64,000 nt of DNA from Mucisphaera sp965279675 (GTDB lineage: Bacteria; Planctomycetota; Phycisphaerae; Phycisphaerales; Phycisphaeraceae), in the NCBI RefSeq assembly GCF_965279675.1, contig NZ_CBDIIJ010000002.1, forward strand, positions 2,046,001-2,110,000, written 5' to 3'. Each line of letters opens with the position of its first letter. Within the stretch, counting starts at the first letter, position 1. Under the pieces are notes generated by a model that saw only the letters and a program-made list of their open reading frames with translations, was not told where the DNA came from and did no database searches. This document shows, one piece after another, positions 49,769-58,045 of this stretch. Both the position numbers and the translations under genes were made by a program.

Positions 49769-51405
49769 TCCCTCAACGCCAACGCCCACTGGCTCCCTGG
49801 CTCATCGCGATCTTCGGGACCATCCTCCTCTCACACTTCCTGATCTTCACCAACCCACCCCTCGCACGCACCGAGGTCCACCGCGCCCTCGTCGCCATCG
49901 ACGCCCTCGATCACGGCAACTGGATCGTGACCCGCATCCTCGACGAGGTCTACCTCCGCAAGCCTCCCTTCCACCCCTGGACCCTCGCCGCCTCCGCAGC
50001 CATCTTCGACACCCGCGAGCCCTGGGTCTTCCGCTTCCCCTCCATCCTCGCCGCCGCCACCTCCGCCACCTGGCTCGCCTGGCTCGGTTCTCGATGGTTC
50101 GGACGCCGAGCCGGCATCATCACCGGCTTCGCCTTCCTCTGGCTGATACCGCTCTGGGCCCAAAGCCGCTCCGCCGAGATCGACGCCCTCAACACCACCC
50201 TCGCCCTCATCACCTGGGGCTGCCTCCTCGAACTCACCATCGGCCGCCCCAGACACGCCTGGCGATGGACCCTCCTCGCCACCCTCTCCCTCGCCGCCGC
50301 ACTGCTCAGCAAAGGCCCAGCCGCCCTCACCCTCGTCCTGCCAGCCCTCTTCGCCCCGCTCCTCACCGGCATCCCTATCCGCTCTCTGCTCCGCCCCGCG
50401 ATCCTCCCCATCCTCCCGATCGCCGCCGCCATCGCAGCAGCATGGCCCTTCACCGTCGAGCTCTACGCAGCCCAGACCAGCACCGAGGTCGATCAGGCCG
50501 CCATCGCCGAAGTCATCGACCGCTTCGCCGCCGTCCTCGACCCGGCCCACATGCTCAACGTCCTCGCCATGCCCTTCGAACTCCTCGTCTTCGCCCTCCC
50601 CGTCTCCCTCGTCGCAGGCCTCGCGCTGCTCCCCTCCATCCGCCAGCGATTCACCACCAACCGACGCCACCGCCTCGCCACCCTCCTCATCGCCATCGGG
50701 CTCAGCGGGGTCACCTCGGTCCTCTTCCTCCTCGAGAACCCCCGCTACGGCTACATCCTCCTCCCGCCACTCTGCCTCCCCGCCGCTGCCATCCTGAGCC
50801 ACTGGCTGTCAGGCCGCCTCCCCGCCTGGGTCCATCTCCACGCCTCCCGAACCGCCGTCATCCTCGCTCTCCTCGCCTTCGCAGGCGCCGCCGCCGTCAT
50901 CTGGCAGCTCGATGCCATCGCCCGCTCCGCCGCCATCTTCGTCCTCGCCCTCACCCTACCCATCCTCCTCTTCGCGCTCGTCCGCGCTCGCCAAATCCAA
51001 CCCGCGGGCTGGCTCATCGTCGCCACCGCCACCCTCGCCGCCAGCTCCACCGGGTACACGCTCATCCGCGCCGATAACCGCGTCACCCTCAGCTCCGTCG
51101 CCTACGCCCAAACCCTCAAACAAAACGACAACCTCTCCCCGGGCACCACCGTCATCACCGGCCGCCTCTGGAACGACAAGCCCGGCCTCTTCTACTACGC
51201 CGACCTCCAGCCACGCCAGCGCCTCGACCTCGCTCTCAACCAAACCCCCTCCGACCTCTCCGATCTCTACCTTCTCTACACCCGCGAACGCACCGCCCTC
51301 GAAGCAACCTACCCCGGCCAGGTCGAACCCATCCTCACCATCGACCAGCCCCGCCTCACCGCTCACCTCGTCCGCCTCCACGCCTCCCCCGCCGACACGC
51401 CATAA
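49765..51405 (+). CDS. ArnT/PMT-family (GT39) membrane glycosyltransferase
   Basis: 546-residue membrane protein with about twelve helices. The first periplasmic loop NPPLARTEVHRALVAIDALDHGNWIVTRILDEVYLRKPPFHPW matches the ArnT-like pattern (D/E-x-x-R then GxW ... KPPxxxW), with Glu in the catalytic acidic position. The C-terminal domain lies outside the membrane. It would transfer a sugar from a polyprenyl-phosphate donor to lipid A, protein or another glycan. The start is TTG at 49765, overlapping the phosphatase stop as TTGA. The acceptor is not known. Coupling with a phosphatase suggests an envelope-modification pair. Confidence 0.86.
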   Translation: MIPQRQRPLAPWLIAIFGTILLSHFLIFTNPPLARTEVHRALVAIDALDHGNWIVTRILDEVYLRKPPFHPWTLAASAAIFDTREPWVFRFPSILAAATSATWLAWLGSRWFGRRAGIITGFAFLWLIPLWAQSRSAEIDALNTTLALITWGCLLELTIGRPRHAWRWTLLATLSLAAALLSKGPAALTLVLPALFAPLLTGIPIRSLLRPAILPILPIAAAIAAAWPFTVELYAAQTSTEVDQAAIAEVIDRFAAVLDPAHMLNVLAMPFELLVFALPVSLVAGLALLPSIRQRFTTNRRHRLATLLIAIGLSGVTSVLFLLENPRYGYILLPPLCLPAAAILSHWLSGRLPAWVHLHASRTAVILALLAFAGAAAVIWQLDAIARSAAIFVLALTLPILLFALVRARQIQPAGWLIVATATLAASSTGYTLIRADNRVTLSSVAYAQTLKQNDNLSPGTTVITGRLWNDKPGLFYYADLQPRQRLDLALNQTPSDLSDLYLLYTRERTALEATYPGQVEPILTIDQPRLTAHLVRLHASPADTP

Positions 51406-51414
51406 ACCCGCGCC

Positions 51415-51846
51415 ATGCCCCCGCTCCCGCCCGACCTCGAAGCCGCTTTCCGAAACACCACCTACACCGCCGACATCCCGTCCCGCGAACTCAAACTCCG
51501 CATCGACACCCCCTCGCCACCCCTCGCCCAACTCCTCCATCAGCACCACACCCGGACCGCCGCCTACCTCACCGCCGTCAACCCCCACGCCCAGTCGCTC
51601 ACCGATGAGGCCAACCACCAACGCCTCCAGGAACTCGACACCCTCCTCCGCCACCACAACCTCACCGCCTACCCCGGACGCGCCCTGGCCGATAGCAACG
51701 ACTGGCCGCCAGAACCCTCCCGCCTCATCCTCGCCATCGACCTCCAGCAAGCCACCGCCATCGCCAACCGCTTCGACCAGCGCGCCTTCCTCTGTATCGA
51801 TCTCAACCGGTCCGATCCCCCCGCCCCACAACTCATCACCCTCTAA
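51415..51846 (+). CDS. DUF3293-family protein
   Basis: 143-residue protein. AAYLTAVNPHAQSLTDEANHQRLQEL matches the DUF3293 signature (aYfTAxNPxSxxxxxxxNxxR), and the C-terminal ATAIANRFDQRAFLCIDL corresponds to the family's A-x-x-F-x-Q-x-A-F/I block. The function is unknown. The ATG lies nine bases after the GT39 stop. It overlaps the convergent pth gene by four bases at its end. Confidence 0.8.
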   Translation: MPPLPPDLEAAFRNTTYTADIPSRELKLRIDTPSPPLAQLLHQHHTRTAAYLTAVNPHAQSLTDEANHQRLQELDTLLRHHNLTAYPGRALADSNDWPPEPSRLILAIDLQQATAIANRFDQRAFLCIDLNRSDPPAPQLITL

Positions 51847-52409
51847 CCCGCCTCGCCGTTGTACCGATTCATCGCCGTCGTCACCCCCTCCGCCAGCCAC
51901 ACCTCCGCCGCATCTGCCGCTCGATCCAGGGCAGGCAGAAACCGCTCCAACTGCTCCGGACTGAACCGCCCCAGCACATAATCCGACTGCGGGACCCGCC
52001 CACGATCATCAATCCCCACCCGCAAACGCGCATACCCCTTGGTCCCCAGCTTCTGCTCGATGTCCTTCAGACCGTTGTGCCCGCCGGCCCCACCCTCAGG
52101 CCGCACCCGGATCGCCCCACACGGCAGCGCCAGGTCATCCACCACCACCAGCACGTCCGCCGGTTCCAGCTTGTAGAAATTCATCACCTCCATCACCGAC
52201 CGCCCCGACAGGTTCATGTAACCCATCGGCTTCAGCAGACCCACCTTCGACGACCCCATCCGCCCATCCACAAACATGCCACCAAACCGCATCTTCCCGC
52301 CCATCAGCCCGTGACGCTCGGCCAGCTTGTCCACCACCATGAACCCGGCGTTGTGCCGCGTCTTCGCATACTCAGGCCCCGGATTACCAAGCCCCACAAT
52401 CACTCGCAC
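51843..52409 (-). CDS. pth: Peptidyl-tRNA hydrolase
   Basis: Releases peptides from peptidyl-tRNA. The 188-residue protein has VGLGNPGPEYAKTRHNAGF with the catalytic His, PMGYMNLSG, VVVDDLALPCGAIRVRPEGGAGGHNGLKDI and RLRVGI. The GTG at 52409 is chosen: GGGAG lies seven bases upstream and the protein then begins VRVIVGLGNPG like its family; a more distal start at 52457 lies inside a terminator hairpin. It follows rplY, the usual order, though a terminator separates them. Confidence 0.96.
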   Translation of the reverse strand: MRVIVGLGNPGPEYAKTRHNAGFMVVDKLAERHGLMGGKMRFGGMFVDGRMGSSKVGLLKPMGYMNLSGRSVMEVMNFYKLEPADVLVVVDDLALPCGAIRVRPEGGAGGHNGLKDIEQKLGTKGYARLRVGIDDRGRVPQSDYVLGRFSPEQLERFLPALDRAADAAEVWLAEGVTTAMNRYNGEAG

Positions 52410-52425
52410 AACATCACTCCCAAAA

Positions 52426-52466
52426 CAAAAAATCACGCCGATGGCACCATAAGCCATCGGCGTGAT
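52426..52466 (-). terminator. Rho-independent terminator between rplY and pth
   Basis: Minus-strand hairpin with 14-base arms ATCACGCCGATGGC (52432-52445) and its complement (52453-52466) and a seven-base loop, followed by a T tract on the minus strand. It may reduce pth relative to rplY. Confidence 0.9.
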
Positions 52467-52561
52467 CCATCACAAACAATCACCCGTTCCCTCACCCAGC
52501 GAGCCGAGCCGTGTCGGCCCGGACAGAAAAGATGGGCAGGGGGGCTGTGGGCTGCGGAGAT

Positions 52562-53206
52562 TTACTCCTCCCCGCCCTCATCTTCCTTCGCCTTCGTGAT
52601 CACTTCCGGTTCGGCCTCATCGCCGCCCGGCAGATCCTCCTCTTCCTCGACCGCCTTGGCGATCGAGATCGTTGCTACCGCGGTATCCCCTTCCGTAATC
52701 AGCTCCACGCCATCAGGCAGCTTCGCCTCGCTGGCATAGACGGGCGTCTCCTCCGTCAGATCAGCGATCGATACCTCGATCATCTCGGGAATCGCATCCG
52801 CACGACACGCCACCGTCAACGCCTGAAGCGGCTGCTCCAAAACCGCACCCGCCGCCTCAAGCGACTTCGGCGACCCCACAAACTTGATCTCCACATCCAC
52901 CTCCACACGCTCGCTCCGATCCACCCGCGTCAGATCCGCGTGAATCAGATAACGGCTCAGGTGATCCCACTGGAGATCCTTGATGAGCGCCGCCTGCGTC
53001 TTACCGTCGTAGCTCACCTCGATCAGGTGCGCGTGATCCTTCACCGCATCCAGCAACAACGCGCCATCAATAGCCAGATGCGCCGGCGCCTCGCCATGGC
53101 CATACACCACCGCGGGAATCTTCCCCGAATCACGCAAACGCTTCGCGTACCGCGTCCCCACATGCGTGCGCAACTCGGCCTCAATCACGGGAATCTCATG
53201 CGACAT
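52562..53206 (-). CDS. rplY: 50S ribosomal protein L25/TL5 (general stress protein Ctc)
   Basis: 214-residue long form of L25, which binds 5S rRNA. The N-terminal L25 domain contains YAKRLRDSGKIPAVVYGHGE, and the C-terminal TL5 beta domain starts near VDVEIKFVGSPKSLEAAGAVL. The acidic C-terminus (EEEEDLPGGDEAEPE) is typical of long L25. The start is ATG at 53206 with AGGAG upstream; the open frame extends 13 codons further. It lies between prs and pth, as in gcaD-prs-ctc-spoVC of Bacillus. Confidence 0.94.
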   Translation of the reverse strand: MSHEIPVIEAELRTHVGTRYAKRLRDSGKIPAVVYGHGEAPAHLAIDGALLLDAVKDHAHLIEVSYDGKTQAALIKDLQWDHLSRYLIHADLTRVDRSERVEVDVEIKFVGSPKSLEAAGAVLEQPLQALTVACRADAIPEMIEVSIADLTEETPVYASEAKLPDGVELITEGDTAVATISIAKAVEEEEDLPGGDEAEPEVITKAKEDEGGEE

Positions 53207-53283
53207 AACTCGATCTCCTGCTGGCCCGAGCATCTCGCCGGGCATCTCTTGTGCTTCAAAAAACCAGTTCCAAGGTGTATTCG

Positions 53284-54267
53284 TTAACGCCGTGTGCCGT
53301 TCGGACCCTTCAGCAGACTCGACACCGACTGATGATGGTGAATCCGGTGGATCGTCTCACCCAGCAACTCCGCCACCGACAACTCCACCAGCTTGTCCTG
53401 AATCGGTGCACACCGCGGGCCCGACGGAATCGTGTCCGTCACGATCAGCTTGCTGATCGGCGCATCACGCATCCGCTCCATCGCCAACCCCACCAGCACC
53501 GGATGCGTACACGCGGCAATGATCGTTTTCGCCCCGCGATCCTTCACCAGCTTCGCCGCCTCGCAGATCGTCCCGGCCGTCGAGATCATGTCGTCGACCA
53601 TGATCACGTTGCACCCCTCCACATCACCGATGATGTTCGCCGACACCACCTCCGTCCCCGACCGACGACGCTTATCAATAATCGCAAACCCCCCGCCCAA
53701 CATCGACGCATAAACCGACGCCAGCTTCACGTTCCCCACGTCCGGGCTCACCAGACAGACCGGTTCGATCTCTTCCCGGATGCTCTCCAGGTGCTGCATG
53801 ATCACAGGCGTCGCATTCAGGTGATCCACCGGAATATCGAAAAACCCCTGGATCTGTGCCGCATGCAGGTCGATTGTCAGCACCCGATCCGCACCCGCCG
53901 CCGTGATCAGGTTCGCCACCAGCTTCGCCGTGATCGGCACCCGCCCCTCGTCCTTCCGATCCTGCCGCGCATACCCAAAGTACGGAATCACCGCCGTGAT
54001 CCGCTTCGCCGACGCCCGCTTCAGGCAGTCGATGTAAACCAGCAACTCCATCAGATGCGTGTTTACCGGGTTCGACGTGCTCTGCACCACAAAGCAGTCC
54101 CGCCCCCGAACGTCCTCGTCGATCTTCACGATCAACTCGCCATCCGGGAACATCTCCGTCTTGCCCTGACCCACCGGCAGCTTCAGGTACCGACAGATCC
54201 GCTCGCACAGCTCACGCGATCCCTTGCCCGCAAAAATCTTGATGTGATCACGGTCCGCCTGACTCAT
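53284..54267 (-). CDS. prs: Ribose-phosphate pyrophosphokinase
   Basis: Makes PRPP from ribose 5-phosphate and ATP. The 327-residue class I enzyme has FADGE-like FPDGELIVKIDEDVRGRDCFVVQS, VIPYFGYARQDRKDEGRVPITAKL, LTIDLHAAQIQGFF and the PRPP-binding loop VMVDDMISTAGTICEAAKLV. It overlaps the upstream uridylyltransferase gene by four bases and precedes rplY. The start is ATG at 54267. Confidence 0.97.
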   Translation of the reverse strand: MSQADRDHIKIFAGKGSRELCERICRYLKLPVGQGKTEMFPDGELIVKIDEDVRGRDCFVVQSTSNPVNTHLMELLVYIDCLKRASAKRITAVIPYFGYARQDRKDEGRVPITAKLVANLITAAGADRVLTIDLHAAQIQGFFDIPVDHLNATPVIMQHLESIREEIEPVCLVSPDVGNVKLASVYASMLGGGFAIIDKRRRSGTEVVSANIIGDVEGCNVIMVDDMISTAGTICEAAKLVKDRGAKTIIAACTHPVLVGLAMERMRDAPISKLIVTDTIPSGPRCAPIQDKLVELSVAELLGETIHRIHHHQSVSSLLKGPNGTRR

Positions 54268-55058
54268 ACGCCCGAACCTCCTGCCGCTGTTCCGCCCACA
54301 CGAGCCTTCAGAATCCGGTCCACCTCCGCCAACTGCTCCAGCGTGTTGATGCTCAAGACATCCTCCGCCGGCACCGCGTCCACCACCGCCACCGTCTCAC
54401 CACCCGCCTTGAGCAGCCCCGGCACGTCCGTCAGGTAATACTCGCCCTGCTTGTTGTCGTTCCGCACCCGCCCAAGACCCTCGAACAACCGGTCCGACCG
54501 GAACCCGTAGTAACTCGGATTCACTTCCTTGATCGCCAGCTGCGCCTCGCTCGCATCCTTCTGCTCCACAATCCCCACAAACGCCCCCTCGCCATCCCGC
54601 TCGATCCGACCATACCCCGTCGGATCCTCAATCACCGCCGTCGCCAGCGACGCCGAAGCCCCCACTTCCCGATGCACCGACAGCAACCGCTCCAGCGTCT
54701 CCGCCCTGATCAGCGGCCCATCCCCAGCCAGCACAAACACGTCCAGCGGCTCCGACGGATCAAACAACCCCGCCGCCATCTGCGTCGCATGACCCGTCCC
54801 CAGCTGCTCCGTCTGCTCCACAAAATGCACCCGCTCGAACCCCGCCAGCGACGCCTTCACCCGCTCCGCCTCATACCCCACCACCACGATCACCCGATCC
54901 ACCCCCGCCCGCTGACAAGCCTCCACCACCCACTGGATCATCGGCCGCCCAGCGACCTCATGCAGCACCTTCGGCAGATCAGACCCCATCCGCGTCCCCT
55001 TCCCCGCCGCCAGGAGAATCGCATCCACCGCTCGCTTGTCACCGCTCGCCTCGGCCAT
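54264..55058 (-). CDS. Single-domain GlmU-like UDP-N-acetylglucosamine pyrophosphorylase
   Basis: 264-residue nucleotidyltransferase equal to the N-terminal half of GlmU. ILLAAGKGTRMGSDLPKVLHEVAGRPMIQWVV is the catalytic signature, followed by EQTEQLGTGHATQMAA, LAGDGPLI and GYGRIERDGEG, then EYYLTDVPGLL. The left-handed beta-helix acetyltransferase domain of full GlmU is missing, so glucosamine-1-phosphate acetylation must come from another protein. The gene heads the prs-rplY-pth group in the same order as Bacillus gcaD. The start is ATG at 55058, just upstream of tRNA-Gln. It should feed peptidoglycan and LPS synthesis. Confidence 0.9.
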   Translation of the reverse strand: MAEASGDKRAVDAILLAAGKGTRMGSDLPKVLHEVAGRPMIQWVVEACQRAGVDRVIVVVGYEAERVKASLAGFERVHFVEQTEQLGTGHATQMAAGLFDPSEPLDVFVLAGDGPLIRAETLERLLSVHREVGASASLATAVIEDPTGYGRIERDGEGAFVGIVEQKDASEAQLAIKEVNPSYYGFRSDRLFEGLGRVRNDNKQGEYYLTDVPGLLKAGGETVAVVDAVPAEDVLSINTLEQLAEVDRILKARVGGTAAGGSGV

Positions 55059-55103
55059 CTCAGATCCGCTCCCGAGTCATGCCGGAAACGAGCCTGCCGA
55101 AAA

Positions 55104-55175
55104 CTGGCCCACAGGGACTTGAACCCCGACTCTCAGTACCAAAAACTGGTGTGCTGCCAATTACACCATGGGCCA
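55104..55175 (-). tRNA. tRNA-Gln (TTG)
   Basis: 72-base cloverleaf on the minus strand. Acceptor TGGCCCA/TGGGCCA, D stem GTG/CAC, anticodon stem CCAGT/ACTGA (first pair weak) with loop TTTTGGT giving anticodon TTG, T stem CGGGG/CCCTG with TTCAAGT loop, discriminator G. CCA is not encoded. Confidence 0.93.
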
Positions 55176-55422
55176 TCGCGGGGCTCCTGTCGAGCCCCCA
55201 TTCGGCAGACCTAAGCGATCCGAGGACCGCAAGATCAGACACAGAGGCCCGGAGTCTTCCCTCAGCTCAGCCGCCAGCGGTCCGGTCCGCCAAGCAGCCC
55301 CTGGGTGCGCCTCACGAGACAACCTCGCCAAACGTCACACCCGGCTTCAGGACTCACAAGCATACCCGCCCCCCACCCCGGCTTCAATCACCCCTCCAGG
55401 CCGCAACCGATACCCTCCCCAC
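55176..55422. other. Intergenic region between tRNA-Gln and an orphan gene
   Basis: 247 bases with no convincing gene, integrase fragment or attachment-site duplicate. It should hold the tRNA promoter (reading leftward). Confidence 0.5.
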
Positions 55423-55935
55423 ATGCACCTCGACCACCTCCGCCAGCTCTGGCGACCCGCCATCTCCTCCGGCTACGCCCGCGAACAAGACTGGACCACC
55501 TGGGCCGACCAAATGATCCTCAAACACGATGAACCCCCCATCTGGATCATCGAACTCGCCAATGCCAAGGACAGAGGGGTTCATAAAGTCATGGGCACGA
55601 TTGAGTTTTCCAGCTATGCGTTCGATCACGAGTCTATTGACGAGAGCAAACTAGAAGCGCTCCTGGGTTACTTCTGGTTGACCTTCACTGCTGAACGGTG
55701 CAGCTTCGAAGATTGCATCCATCGATCACATGCTCTCGTTGACAGAATTTCGCAGAGGTTAAATAAAGCGAGCTACTGGGATCGATACGAGAGCCCGGTG
55801 ACCGCACTCTGGATTTACATCACAGAGCCCGAAAACTACCCGCCACCTCGATTATCCGACTGCCAAAACCTCTACCACCCATGGCACACCCTCGCCCAGA
55901 CCCAATGGAACGAACTCCAAGTCGCCGCCAGCTAA
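55423..55935 (+). CDS. Unrecognised orphan protein
   Basis: 170-residue cytosolic protein that I do not recognise. It starts HLDHLRQLWRPAISSGYARE and ends with a Trp/Pro-rich tail (YHPWHTLAQTQWNELQ). The ends of the gene use the C-ending codons of the neighbourhood, but the middle (about 55561-55800) is visibly lower in GC, with codons such as GTT, AAA, TTT and AGC. This suggests a mosaic or recently acquired segment. There is no signal peptide or catalytic motif. An immunity-like or orphan regulatory protein is possible, without direct evidence. Confidence 0.65.
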   Translation: MHLDHLRQLWRPAISSGYAREQDWTTWADQMILKHDEPPIWIIELANAKDRGVHKVMGTIEFSSYAFDHESIDESKLEALLGYFWLTFTAERCSFEDCIHRSHALVDRISQRLNKASYWDRYESPVTALWIYITEPENYPPPRLSDCQNLYHPWHTLAQTQWNELQVAAS

Positions 55936-56012
55936 TCCCCTCGGGTGGCTGTGGGCACGTCGCTCACCCACAGAACCAGTAAGCATGAATACCATCAGCC
56001 TTCGGAGCCCAC

Positions 56013-56363
56013 ATGACCCGAGTCCTGATCATCGAAGGCAGAGACATCCAGGTCTTCTCAACCCTCGAGAAGCTCTGCGAATACCTCGAACCTTGGTACA
56101 TCGAGGAGGAAGAGCACTACGTCTTCGATCTGGACGGCAACGAGTACCACCTTAAAGTCCATCGCGACCGAGTCTGCTTGGATAAGGGCCCACGACCTCC
56201 GAAGAATCACGAGAGAGTTCTCGAGTATCTCGAATCCCACTTCGAGCGAGAGATCGATGGACACATCCCAGACTGGCTCGAGGAGCACAAGAAAACCCTC
56301 CCAACGCTCGACTACTTCAGGAAACTCATCAGAGAGTTCCGAGCCGAACCCAACGCCAGCTAA
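56013..56363 (+). CDS. Unrecognised small acidic protein
   Basis: 116-residue protein, rich in Glu, Lys and aromatic residues (EYLEPWYIEEEEHYVFDLDGNEYHLKVHRD). The region EYLESHFEREIDGHIPDWLEEHKK looks helical. No family is recognised. Like the gene at 55423 it is an orphan beside tRNA-Gln, with less GC-biased codons than its neighbours. Its end overlaps the convergent mcsB stop by four bases. The function is unknown. Confidence 0.68.
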   Translation: MTRVLIIEGRDIQVFSTLEKLCEYLEPWYIEEEEHYVFDLDGNEYHLKVHRDRVCLDKGPRPPKNHERVLEYLESHFEREIDGHIPDWLEEHKKTLPTLDYFRKLIREFRAEPNAS

Positions 56364-57430
56364 CCCTTCCCCCCACCCACCAACCGCTCCCGCACCATCG
56401 TCGCCCGCGCAATCTTCCGCTCCGCCGCGTCCATCGGCTGACCCACCAGCCGCTGCAGATGCGCCGGCTGCGTCAACAACAACAACTCATTCAGCGTCCG
56501 CAGATCCACCGACTGAATACGCCCCAGATTCACGCCCAACCGCAGGTGCGATAGCAACGAAAGCACCTCCTCGGTCCCCAGCACCCGGGCATGCGTCAGC
56601 ACCGCCCACGCCCGATGAATCTTGTCGTCCAGCTGCGCCGGCCGCTGCTTGAGCAGCGCCTGCCGCGCCTGCTGCTCATAAGCAATCACCTGCGGGACAA
56701 TCGTGTGCTCAAAGTCCGACACGATTTCCTGCTCCGTCTTGCCTAGTGTCGACTGATTCGACACCTGATACAGATCCCCCAACGCCTCCGACCCCTCGCC
56801 GAACAACCCCCGCACCGCCAGATGCGTGTCCCGCGCCGCCCGCCGCACCTTCTCGATCTCACCCGTCAGCTTCAGCGCCGGCAGATGCAGCATCACCGAT
56901 ACCCGCAGCCCCGTCCCCACATTCGTCGGACACGCCGTCAGGTACCCAAACCGATTCGCATATGCAAAATCCAGCGACCCCTCCAACGCATTGTCCAGCC
57001 GCTCAATATGCGCAAACGCTTCACTCAGCTGCATCCCCGACCGCAGCACCTGCAGCCGGATGTGATCCTCCTCGTTGATCATCACCGCAAACGTCTCGTC
57101 CGGCGCGATCACCACGCCACGCGGGTAAGCCTTCTTCTCCGAAGCCAGCTCCCGACTCACCAGATGCCGCTCCACCAGCAACTGCCGGTCAAGCGACGGA
57201 CTCGAAAGCATGTCCACCCAAATCACGTTGTCCGCGAACTGCCGCGCCGAGATCTCATCCTTCACCAGATGAAGCACCTCGTGCTGCTGACGACGATTCG
57301 ACCGATGCACAAACGGAAAACCCGCCAGATTCCTCGCATACCGAATCCGACTAGAAATCACGACCTCCCCGTGAGGCCCCGTGCCCCGCAACCACTCACC
57401 CGCATGATCCGGGATCTGACTCAGACTCAT
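56360..57430 (-). CDS. mcsB: Protein arginine kinase McsB
   Basis: ATP:guanido phosphotransferase that phosphorylates protein arginines and marks them for ClpCP. The 356-residue protein has VVISSRIRYARNLAGFPFVHR, the substrate loop, and the catalytic TACPTNVGTGLRVSVMLHLPAL. The C-terminal allosteric motif, RDxxRA in characterised McsB, reads RKIARA here (in AERKIARATMVRERL), so the Asp is replaced by Lys. It lies 29 bases after mcsA. ctsR and clpC are not adjacent. The start is ATG at 57430. Confidence 0.93.
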   Translation of the reverse strand: MSLSQIPDHAGEWLRGTGPHGEVVISSRIRYARNLAGFPFVHRSNRRQQHEVLHLVKDEISARQFADNVIWVDMLSSPSLDRQLLVERHLVSRELASEKKAYPRGVVIAPDETFAVMINEEDHIRLQVLRSGMQLSEAFAHIERLDNALEGSLDFAYANRFGYLTACPTNVGTGLRVSVMLHLPALKLTGEIEKVRRAARDTHLAVRGLFGEGSEALGDLYQVSNQSTLGKTEQEIVSDFEHTIVPQVIAYEQQARQALLKQRPAQLDDKIHRAWAVLTHARVLGTEEVLSLLSHLRLGVNLGRIQSVDLRTLNELLLLTQPAHLQRLVGQPMDAAERKIARATMVRERLVGGGKG

Positions 57431-57459
57431 AACGCCAATCCCTTACCTGCTGTAACTGC

Positions 57460-57960
57460 TTAAACCTCGTGCTCAAGCTGCTTGATGTCATCCCGGATCC
57501 GAGCCGCCAGCTCGTAATCCTCCGTCGCCACCGCGTCATCCAGCCGCTGACGCATCCGCATCAGCTGCATCTGACGATGATCCGACGCCCCCGCCCGACG
57601 CGGGACCTTCCCGATGTGATGCGTCCCCCCCTCATGCGCCCGCTCCAGAAGCGGCGATAGCTGATGCTCAAAATCCGTGTAGCACTGCGGGCACCCGAGC
57701 AGATGCTTCTCCCGGAACTGGGCAAACGTCATCCCGCACCCGTTGCACCGCACCTCATCCGTCCCCCCGTCCTCACCCTCCGCCTGCAGCTTCACAAAGC
57801 TCGTCAGCAGATCATTGATAGGCGTCCCCACCGGCTTTGCCAGCAACCCCTCCTCCGCCGCATGCAGATCACAAAGGTGCTTCTCCACCTTCTGACCCTG
57901 ATTCACCTCCACCGCGTGATGCGTCGCCGGCCGGTCGCATTTGTCACACTTACGCTTCAA
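57460..57960 (-). CDS. mcsA: McsA-like activator of McsB (UVR-domain protein)
   Basis: 166-residue adaptor that activates McsB. Zinc-binding CxxC pairs are visible: CDKC at the N-terminus, a later HLCDLH, then CNGC and CPQC. A C-terminal UVR domain (LDDAVATEDYELAARIRDDIKQLE) completes the McsA layout. The start is TTG at 57960 with GAGG five bases upstream. It is coupled with mcsB downstream. Confidence 0.9.
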   Translation of the reverse strand: MKRKCDKCDRPATHHAVEVNQGQKVEKHLCDLHAAEEGLLAKPVGTPINDLLTSFVKLQAEGEDGGTDEVRCNGCGMTFAQFREKHLLGCPQCYTDFEHQLSPLLERAHEGGTHHIGKVPRRAGASDHRQMQLMRMRQRLDDAVATEDYELAARIRDDIKQLEHEV

Positions 57961-58045
57961 GACAGCCTCGCTTCAAAAACACCATTTAGCCCACATCCTA
58001 GGGCTCAAACCCAAACAACGCCACGATTTATCCATTCTTGGCAAG

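Noticed and set aside
55104..56363. Genomic island inserted at tRNA-Gln
   Set aside because: The orphan genes are on the 5' side of the tRNA, and no integrase or repeated tRNA end was seen.
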